Shown here one piece after another: positions 55,500 to 64,000 of a DNA stretch of 64,000 nt (positions within the stretch are counted from its first letter, which is position 1; each line of letters begins with the position of its first letter). The notes below the pieces were generated by a model. It ran no database searches and had not been told where the DNA came from. It saw only the letters and a program-made list of their open reading frames with translations. The DNA is from Carallia brachiata (taxonomy: Eukaryota > Streptophyta > Magnoliopsida > Malpighiales > Rhizophoraceae), in assembly GCA_021464245.1 (NCBI GenBank), contig JADCRB010000028.1, forward strand, positions 6,203,612 through 6,267,611. The letters are read 5' to 3'. The position numbers were made by a program, and so were the translations under genes.

Positions 55500-56740
55500 T
55501 TAGTATACAAACTGAAAAAAAAGAGCACAAAGCTTTGCCTTTTTCTTAACAGTAATAATGGCCACAGACCTCAAGAAGAGCAATAAAGACTTCTCTTTTA
55601 TTGAGTAATTATAGAGACTTTCTTTCACTATATTAAAAAAAAAAAAAAAAAGACACTGAAAGGGAATTATGGGGAGATGGAGAATGTTTGGGAAACCCAA
55701 GAAAGAGGGAGTGTTGGGGAATTGGGTGGCAGATCCGAAGCCCAATAACCAGAAAAGAGAAGTGTGGATTCCAAGATCATTTATGGGTGTGAATGTTCTT
55801 TGTTTTTGAATAATTAAGAGAAATTTCCGAGAGAGAGAGAGAGAGAGATAGAGGCTGTTAGGATGTTATGTTTTTGTTAAAGATTTTGGCTTTTGGGGCC
55901 TGACTTGAGTGAATGGCCGAGTTCGGCTTCTCTGCGATGCTGTAATATTATGCGACTTTTTTTCCTTAATTTTAAATTTAAGACTATTTTAAACAAATTT
56001 AATGAGACATGCAGAAAATAGATGATTAATTAAACAGTATTTAATGAATTTTTTTTTAATTTTAATATATATTTTATGATCTAATAGTTACGTGCTCACC
56101 GTATTCTTATTTTTGAGTGCTTAATAAGTTTTTTTTGTCATTTTAAATAGTAATAAAATAATCATACAATTATTTAATAGTGTCTAACAAATTATCTATT
56201 TTTTATTTTTAAATTTTAATATATTACTTTAATCCTCCTTTAATCACACATTAAAAAAATTCCTACCAAGTATTTAAATTTTTTTCTTTTTGGTGTTTTT
56301 TATATGCCCACTGTTAAATGGCAATGGTGGAAAATGGAAATCGGAGACAGAGTCTACTATTCCTACGCGCTTTAAAGAGTCTCTGAATCTGTGATGGTTG
56401 CATTTTTCCATTTATCTCGACTGGAATCTACCCTGAATTTTGCTCCAAAGACATTTTGACGTTTCTTGAGGCTCCATAAAGATGGTTTTATTTAATTTAA
56501 CCAGGAGCTGGTGGTGCAAGCTTTTGTGGCCTCAAAATCAATCTTCCATTTATTTATATATAATATGAAGGACTACATGAACGCGAGATGTGTCGATGCT
56601 GAATAGATATTGTCATGATTTTTTTAATCTAAATTCGTTATTCTTAAAATTAGTTGTGATCATACATGAAATAATTATAGATATGCAATTAATTATCCCA
56701 ATAGAATGATGAAATTTTTGTGCTCTGTGTTTAACACACC
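55500..56740. other. 5' flank of the bHLH gene, then AT-rich intergenic DNA
   Basis: Includes an A run (55633-55651) and a second GA repeat (55830-55850) upstream of the bHLH start. Copies of AT-rich MITE-like words ('attaattaaacagtatttaa') lie at 55990-56240. No gene was recognised. Confidence 0.5.
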
Positions 56741-56755
56741 GTAGCCCTCCAATAT

Positions 56756-56887
56756 GTTTTTTTTTTGTGTGCAACTTAGTGGCTAGAGCCCATCGTTAAG
56801 CATTGGGGGGAGAGGGCATGAGGAGCAGGCAGAGATTCAAAATCCTACATGGTGCTTCCTCCACCACTCGGGGCAAGGTCCGCCCTC
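56756..56887 (-). mobile_element. SINE with target-site duplication
   Basis: 132 bp flanked by 15-bp direct repeats with two mismatches (56741-56755 and 56888-56902, gtagccctccaatat and gcagccctccaatac). On the minus strand it contains a B-box-like GGATTTTGAATCTCTGCC and ends in a 10-A tail. Size, internal Pol III-like box, A tail and long duplication together support a SINE. Confidence 0.65.
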
Positions 56888-57394
56888 GCAGCCCTCCAAT
56901 ACTTTCATATTCAAATATTTCCTTCGCAACTTAGCTTTATTCCACTATCTAAAACTTATACTAATAGCAAAATAATTGACAGATTGTGTATGAATTGACC
57001 CTCTGATATTATGAATTATTGGTCAACTAATGTGATCAGTTACCCACATGATCGGCCCGTGTTAGTGTTAGCAGATTCTAAGTCTCTGGTGCAATTCATT
57101 TTTAGCCGAAAACAGCTCATTTGAGGTGGCGATGGTGACTGCAATGGCGCAGCTTTGACTAATGAATGACATTACCTCTGTGGCGTGGCTATGTCTTTAA
57201 AATTGAAAATTGACATTGCATGTCATTACAAAATCTATTACCAAAATTCTTAGGCAGCTGAACCAAACTTTCGAAGCTGGTTGGTGACCTGTGTGCTATG
57301 TTCGGAAATGCAATTCTTAGTCTAAAAATCAAATTGGGATGTGAATAATTACCATGGATAACATGTACTGATAAAAATTTCAACCACCTAAGAT

Positions 57395-57660
57395 AGTAAT
57401 TTAGTTGGTGATTCAGTATGCTTTCTTATGCTACAACTCAGGTTCGAGTCCCCTTAAGTGCGAGGTGGTATAAACCCACTCTCTGAACTCTAATAGGCTA
57501 TCACGCTATGGATTCTAAACCCATTAACATTATAATCAGATGAAAGAAAAATTCACTTGAACACAATAGTACTCAAGTGATGGATCCTCCTAATAGAGAT
57601 TAATTAAATGAGAATAGTTATGATAATCTTGATCTCGATCTATAGGTGTGATGATGGATA
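57395..57660 (+). mobile_element. SINE-like dispersed repeat copy with perfect B box
   Basis: 'tagttggtgattcagtatgc' resembles an A box, and GGTTCGAGTCC (57441-57451) is a perfect Pol III B box 35-40 bp later. The 3' part has 'gagattaattaaatgagaat' and 'atctataggtgtgatgat', echoing 42935-43210 and 48340-48470. No target duplication was identified. Confidence 0.5.
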
Positions 57661-57908
57661 TACTCGAAATACATCTTTTCTTTTGATTAAAAAAAAAAAA
57701 GGAAGTAATGAAAATTTCACCACAAGATTTTATTGTAGAACCTGTGCTGGTAGTGTCACCCCCAGTTGTTTGTTATGCTGAGTATGAGACCTACCTAGAT
57801 TTAAACCAAAGAAACTATACTTAACAATTTAAGCGCTTTTAAAACACGTCAACTTGGAAAGTGGCATTTATAAGTGACAAATTCGGTATCTCAATTGCAC
57901 TTATAATA

Positions 57909-57973
57909 GTGCAATGATAGATTAAAGTTCCTCACTCACTAAGTGCAATGATAGATTAAAGTTCCTCACTCAC
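57909..57973. repeat. 34-bp tandem duplication
   Basis: 'gtgcaatgatagattaaagt' plus 'tcctcactcac' occurs at 57909 and again at 57943. It is perfect over 31 bp, with a 3-bp spacer. Confidence 0.95.
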
Positions 57974-60874
57974 CAACTTTTGCCCTCAGCCTTTTGTCAA
58001 TTCTTTGTTTCATTGGCACCCACATTGGTTTTTCAAGTACTGTGTGTTAAGAGTCATCATCATCCACAATAAGTACCCTCTTTTTTTTTTTTTTTTATCC
58101 AGAAAGTTCGGTAAGTGGGTCAGATTGGTGGTTGATAGATCAGCAAAAAATAACATCCGAAGTATATTTGCTCAATCTTTTGATAATTTAAATGTTCTCA
58201 TTTCTAATCCGCTTATTATTGGAATGGTGAGAAGTGCGAAAAGTGGACCGAACAAAGCATAAAGATATGCACGCTTTCGGAAGCAACGATTAAACCAACT
58301 AATATTTTATTTGAGTGAATCATGTCCTTGCCGTAAAATAGCTTAGGTTTTTTTTTCTTGAATTTTGTATGTACAGCTAAAGATCAGAGTTCGAATCCTT
58401 ACTCTCTCCCTCTACTACCTTACGTCTTACGGGGTTTACTTTTCTCTCATCTCCGGTAAGGACAAAAATGAGACTCTGAAAGATCGGAATGACAGTCGCT
58501 GCTCCTCTCTGCCTGTTGTCATTGGCATTTCTAAGCGGAAAGGATCAAACGAAAGATCCTCAAATATTGGCAACTTTATTAATTACAGATGCATGAACGT
58601 CGCTGCATAAATAAGGAAAAACTCAAATGATCTTTTTTGTTGTTCTGTTTTCGTAGGTTTTTTTTTTATTTCCCTCTTCGTTTACGTCAATTTACATGAC
58701 TGACAAGCTTGAGTAATGGATGTTTTTGTTACTGTAAATTTCATCCGCACATTTGGCTCTACGGGCAAAGTATAATCAGTTTTTAATTTAATGTAATTTT
58801 ATTCATAAAATATGAGAGAATAAAATTAAAATTTAAAATTAGATAAATATTATTTTAAAACTTCAAAATGTAGTTCATACATGATATGTGTAAAAAAAAT
58901 AAAATTTTTAAACTTTAAAAAAAATTATTTTGTTAAAAAAAAATTTATATAAATTATCAACATAATTATATTTTATTAATAAAAATTTACACTTCCTCTA
59001 CGAGTATGGCCAGCACTGTGCGGCGGAACTTTTTTCCGTTGTGAAAATGAGAATAAAAGTAGGAATTTTATTGCAGTGGCTTTTTAATTAATTTTAGAGC
59101 CATGTCAGTTTGGTTAAATTCGTTTCGCTATTGTGTATTACTTTCACCTTTTTTACTATTTATATTTTTTTCGGTTTATAAAATGAAAAGATAGAAATGA
59201 TACCCTACAACTATATATATATTTTTATGTACTCTGATCAAGTATAATTACCATTTTATCAATTACTGCCCCTACACTTTCTCCCAACTAACAAGATGGG
59301 TGCTGTCAGATAAGTTGAATGATTAAAATTAAAATATAAATATAAATTATTAAATATTATTAAATAATTATATAATTATTTTAATATTATTAAAAATTAA
59401 ATAATGTAAAAAAGTATTTTAAACTTATCCCAATATATATATATAATTGTAACCGAGATAATAATTTATTGCTAAAAAAAGAGGTAAATAAAAAAAAAAA
59501 TGAGGCTTGATTCACAGATTTTTTAATAAAGGACATACTTCCCAACTTTTTAATTAAATTAAATCCTCATTACGCATATTCTTTGAGTTATCTTATAGTT
59601 TCCAGGGCTTGTCTGTCGCAAATGCCCAAACTTCCAGGCCCACGCGCACTAGTTCCACAACGTAGTTTGAGTGACATTACTGTGAAGTTTTTTGTTTTTC
59701 CAACTAATTTGTGTCACTTGTGTGAGCATTAAACAAGTCAATTTTTTTAATTTAACTATCTAACCGTAAATCTTACTTTAATCGTATTTTGATCTTACCT
59801 ATATTACACCACCAAGCATTTCCCTTGATCATTTTCTCCTCACTTTTATTACAACCTTTTGAATTCTTCATGTATTTTTATTTTATTTTTTTGTCCCAAT
59901 TTTCTTGTATTTATTTATTTATTTATTTTGTGGTAGCTGTGGAAGGCCGAAGCCTATAAAAAGCTGAAACAACTAAGATCTAAGCAACCTGGGCATCTGG
60001 ACACCAACTCTGTCTTGCAACTCTTTTTTTTTTTTTCTTGTATTTATTCCTGCATCAAACTCTAAATTGACTACTTACTACTCGTAAACTTTGAGTACAA
60101 TACAAAGGCCCAATGAAAAGAACACATAGGTTGTGCAAAACTTGTCTGATCGCTCCTTCCTATTCTTATACTTAATTACTTAGTAACACAGTGAGAGACG
60201 AGCATTTACCGCGTTAAAGCAACACATGTAGTCTATCTAAAGATTTATATATAACTAATAATAAATTTATGTGATATATGAATTTGATAATATTTATTAA
60301 TAAATTTATCTTTATGTAAGTATATAAAGTTGAAATTGAGAGAAAACTTTAACTTTTCTCTTTCTTCCACTTGACAACTTCTCATATAAACTACAAATTA
60401 AAAATATTAAAATATCTAATAATTATCAAAAATCCATTACAATGAAGATTAAGATTTTATAAATTAATTAATATGAATATAATTATAATCTAATAAGGAT
60501 TATGTTGATTCATATAGTATTGTCTTAGCTCTAATTTAATCTTTATAATTATAAAATTTTCTAATAAAAAAAACTATTCTTGAATTCTCCGATTTAAAAA
60601 AAATATGTTAACCAAAAAAATATTAAGAAAATCTCTAAATAAACAAAAAATCTCTTAAATTTACCTATTTTTCTTTAAAAGAGAAAAAAATTACGTTAAA
60701 ATTTCCTCAAAAGAAAAAAAGATTGTTTTATTCTCTCAAAAAAATTTTAAAATTCCTAAAAAATAATATGGAAAATTAGAATGTATTTTTATTTTTTAAA
60801 ATAAAATAAAATAAATATATTAATAAATATGATTGAATCTGCGCATCGCACAAATTTATTACAAATATCATATA
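57974..60874. other. Intergenic, AT-rich; no gene seen
   Basis: Short open frames lack domains. A B-box-like 'agagttcgaatcc' at about 58386 hints at another SINE remnant. Immediately before 60875 a short hairpin (TGCG-CAT-CGCA, 60840-60850) followed by 'caaatttattac' resembles a decayed Helitron 3' end. Confidence 0.45.
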
Positions 60875-62281
60875 TCTATAATATAATAACGGAAGTATAG
60901 AGAATATTTTCATGCTTACATGGTAACTTTTAGTGTTTAAATTTTTAAAAGTTTAATTTCTGGAATGTTGAATTTTTTAATTTAATAAATTCTCAAGAAT
61001 TATAGTTTTTATTAGTATTTTAATAGACTTAGGATTTCAATAGTGATAGATTTTTTTTGTATTATACTAAAATTAGAATTCCAATTTGAATAGATTTTAA
61101 AATTTTCATATAAGTCCTCTTTTTCACATTATAAAAGTAGTATTATTATTATTTTACTTTCTCCTAACTAAATTTCATATTTCTCAATTTCATATTGTAG
61201 TTCTTTCATTTAAATAAATTCTTATCAAGGTTAGTACTTATAATTGATTATGATTATTTTAATTTTTTATTATAATTTTTTCTTAGTTTTATTCAACTTA
61301 TTAAATAATATTTTGGTGCAACTTATTAAATAATATTGTGTATTTTTTTGTGTTTTCTATCACCATTATCTGCTACGATGTGTCTGATATTATTTGAAAT
61401 CTCTGCGAAAATTAATCTCAGATGTTAGGATGAGGGAAACGAACTTTGAATTAGAAGAGCTTTAGTTAAATTCAATTTAAAGGTTATTTAACTCTTATCC
61501 ACGTTTCACCGTCCCAACAATCGAACAAGCATATGTGTATAGCTCTTGGGTTCTCCGAACCCAAAATTTCTGTTGCCGGAAGCCCAGAGCAAGATATGAT
61601 AAACGAAGCACCAACGAAGCACCTCTATAAGCAAAGATAGGCGTCCGGAAATTTTTGTTGTATTACCCCAACGAAGCTCCTCTAACTCTTTTTTATTTAT
61701 TATTTTCATTATTATTAACAATAATACTAATAATATCATTATTATTGTTTCTTATCGATCTGATTCCAAATATCTGCTTGCTTCTCATCTTCGCTTCATT
61801 CTTCTTCTTCTTCTTGATTGATCAATCAATAATAATAGTTATTTTAATTTTTTGATTATAGCTTTTTTTAGTTTTTTTTTACTTTGTAATTATTCAAGAA
61901 TATCCATTAGTATTCAAAATTTCATCATTATCTTTCTTAAAAATTTCTTTTTATTTCTTTAATCTTTTCACCCATATAATTTTTTTATCAAGATTAGTGA
62001 TTATAGTTATTTTAGTTTTTTTATTATAGTTTTTTCTTAATATTTTTTATGTAAGAATATCTATTGGTATTATGAAAGTCGTTATCCTTTTTTTGATAAT
62101 TTTATTTTGCTTTCTTTGATATTTGTTACCAAAAAATATATATATATTATTGTGCTGGGTTATTTACTAATTTGAAGTTAATTTTTGAAAAAAAATATAA
62201 TATTTAACATTTGATTGTCTTTTTATTTAAATTTCTAATAAAATTTGATAAACTCGCAGATCGCGCGAGTCTCATTACTAG
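60875..62281 (+). mobile_element. Non-autonomous Helitron
   Basis: Begins TCTATAATATAATAACGGAA, preceded by A, a typical plant Helitron 5' start. It ends ...CATTACTAG with a GC-rich hairpin (ACTCGC 62252-62257, GCGAGT 62265-62270) about 8 nt before the terminal CTAG. It has no terminal inverted repeats and no Rep/helicase coding. The base after CTAG is C rather than the usual T. The interior is AT-rich with three related segments around 'tttattatagttttttctta' (near 61262, 61850 and 62020). Confidence 0.7.
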
Positions 62282-64000
62282 CTTTTATATCAAAACAAGG
62301 GCACCTTCTCATAACTATCAATCAGGGAGAAGAACAATTATATTACACATAATATAGATTCTGTGAGAAACAAAAGTTGTGAGCTAAAACTTTCTAATTG
62401 ATTAAAGTTATTAAATATTATATTAGAATTATATTGAAAAAAAATTGTTTTTTTGAGAGATTACATATTGTGACCGATCACACAGCATCCCTAACTTAAT
62501 AAAAACATCAAGGTGTGACTTATAAGCCATTCTGAAATTTGAGATATTGATCCACTTATTAGAAAAAGTAAAATACATCGACACGACAACATAGAGAAAA
62601 CATTTCTCAAGCCAAAACACAAAGTTTCTAGAGGTAGTCCATCTAAACAAAATAAAAAGAAAAATATTTCTTCTTTTTAAACAACTGAGTTATACTAGAA
62701 ACATCAAATATCTTTTTACAAGATATGAAATGGCTCATCTTAAAAAACCAGTTAACAACAACAAACACAAAATCCATACTCGTTGGTGCTTCTACAGCCC
62801 CAAACCTTTAGTCCTCTTATTGGCCCAAACCGACTAACCAAGATTACTGTTGGGGCATTGAGTATATAAGTGAAAAAAGCACAAAAGTTGTCTTTGGAAA
62901 GTTTATTGTTCATAATATTTCGTTGCCACACTTGCTACCCTCTACTGCATATGACATTCTCCTTGGACATGATGTTCTAGCTTTTCATGTTAGTGGTGGT
63001 AGCCGTGTCCCTCTTCTTCTTCTGCAAGCTTATTGGGGTGTGTTCATCGGTACAATCAACATTAGGGCTGTTCAAAAACCAACAAACCTGCTCCAATCCA
63101 ACTAATTCAATCCACACAAAACCGTATCTGCAAAAACTACAATAATTTGAATTGGTTGCAGTTTTAAAATTTTGAAATCCGTCACGGTCGGATTGAGTGC
63201 GGATTGAAAGTTCTAAATTACATCAAATCCGACCCAATCTGACCCAATTCTCCCATTTTAATATATATATTAAAAACTTAAAAAAAAAAACTTCTTTCTT
63301 TTTTCTGCTTCTTCTTCTTCATCTTCTTTAGTTGTTGTTATCGTTGTCGGTGTTGTCATCGCTTTTTGCGTTCATGTGTTCTAGGAGCATTCGAGTTGGT
63401 GGTCTCTATTTCATTGTTTTTGGTGTGTCTGGTTCTTTTTGATGCAGTCATGTATCCTCACTTGGAGTATTAGTTAGTTTTTCACATTCTTTCTGTATTA
63501 TCATCTTATTACAGGAAAAAATAGCAAAAAAAAAGAACTCTGCTTCTAGCAAAATTATTTTAATCCATGTTATTTAATTTCTCTCACGTGGTAATTATCT
63601 TGCTTGAAAGATGTATCATGTATGGGAGCCTTTTGTCTTGAGCATGATAACTTGTGGTATCCCAAATAAAGATATTAGAAAGGAAGTACGACGTCGAAAT
63701 GCTGGAATAATGTTTGAAATATGGTCTTGATGTGCTCAAGACAACAAGGCAACTCAATATGGTCACGAAGTGAACATAAACTTGACAAATTAGGCACATA
63801 TGCACCTAGAAATCGATAAGGTTTATTTTCCATAATTTGATTTAAATTATCTTGCTCAAACCTGTATGTTTTGCTCTTTGTTTCGTAAAATTATTAATTA
63901 ATTTATGTACTGTTTCCTTGTAAGTGAAGTATATTCATTTAATTGAAGAGATTGCCAAGAAGGATACTAATGACTGTGGGAGATGTATACAGAACAGTTG
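62282..64000. other. Intergenic to window end; repeat fragment, no gene called
   Basis: From about 63064, 'tagggctgttcaaaaaccaa' and following CCGAC/CGGAT words resemble the end of another hAT-type non-autonomous element. A 60-codon open frame at 62923-63105 has no recognised domain and runs into that repeat. Nothing else is supported. Confidence 0.45.

Noticed and set aside
57441..57451. tRNA gene suggested by a perfect B box
   Set aside because: No cloverleaf can be drawn around it; the copy number and tail point to a SINE-like repeat.

Overview
The window is nuclear DNA of a flowering plant, most likely a woody core eudicot. The evidence is AT-rich intergenic DNA, GT-AG introns, plant-only gene families (AUX/IAA, PR-4/barwin, PLS-class PPR, UNE12-type bHLH, a WUSCHEL-type homeodomain) and plant repeats (Ty3/gypsy of Tat type, hAT-like MITEs, L1-type LINE tails, tRNA-derived SINEs, a Helitron). 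I cannot name the species. One N at 8567-8568 and several single-base frameshifts suggest a draft-quality consensus.

Layout. 1-2372: a MITE fragment, a LINE tail, T-rich tandem repeats and the 5' part of an unrecognised host coding sequence. 2373-12992: a 10.6-kb Ty3/gypsy element (LTRs 2373-3175 and 12045-12992) with a decayed gag-pol carrying two RNase H domains. Between integrase and the 3' LTR it carries an uninterrupted 207-codon WUSCHEL-type homeobox ORF (10459-11082) with its own TATA box. The host coding sequence seems to resume at 12993-13080. 15623-20715: two minus-strand PR-4 genes, each with two exons, the second with a MITE in its intron. 27067-29559: a five-exon IAA16-like gene (minus). 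43740-44811: a four-exon IAA4-like gene (plus). These two are head to head across about 14 kb of repeat-rich DNA. 46204-48134: a PLS-E PPR gene (minus) with one frameshift, plus a duplicated 5' end at 48499-48660. 50589-55499: a seven-exon UNE12-like bHLH gene (minus). 55500-64000: no gene seen; SINEs, tandem duplications and a non-autonomous Helitron.

How the genes relate. The two AUX/IAA proteins are auxin co-repressors from the two subclades that also sit as neighbours in Arabidopsis, so the pair looks like an old conserved arrangement. The PR-4 pair is a defence cluster; the second copy has a GCC box next to its TATA box. The PPR protein probably serves organelle RNA editing, and the bHLH is a G-box type regulator.

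The main discovery candidate is the retrotransposon carrying a stem-cell homeobox gene. The captured protein keeps the homeodomain, the WUS box (TLPLFP) and a C-terminal LxLxL repressor motif, has no intron, and has a promoter-like TATA element, while gag-pol has accumulated frameshifts. The two LTRs share nearly identical R-U5 regions but have unrelated U3 regions (two perfect hairpins in one, a GTCGAC-starting tandem array in the other), which is also unexpected.
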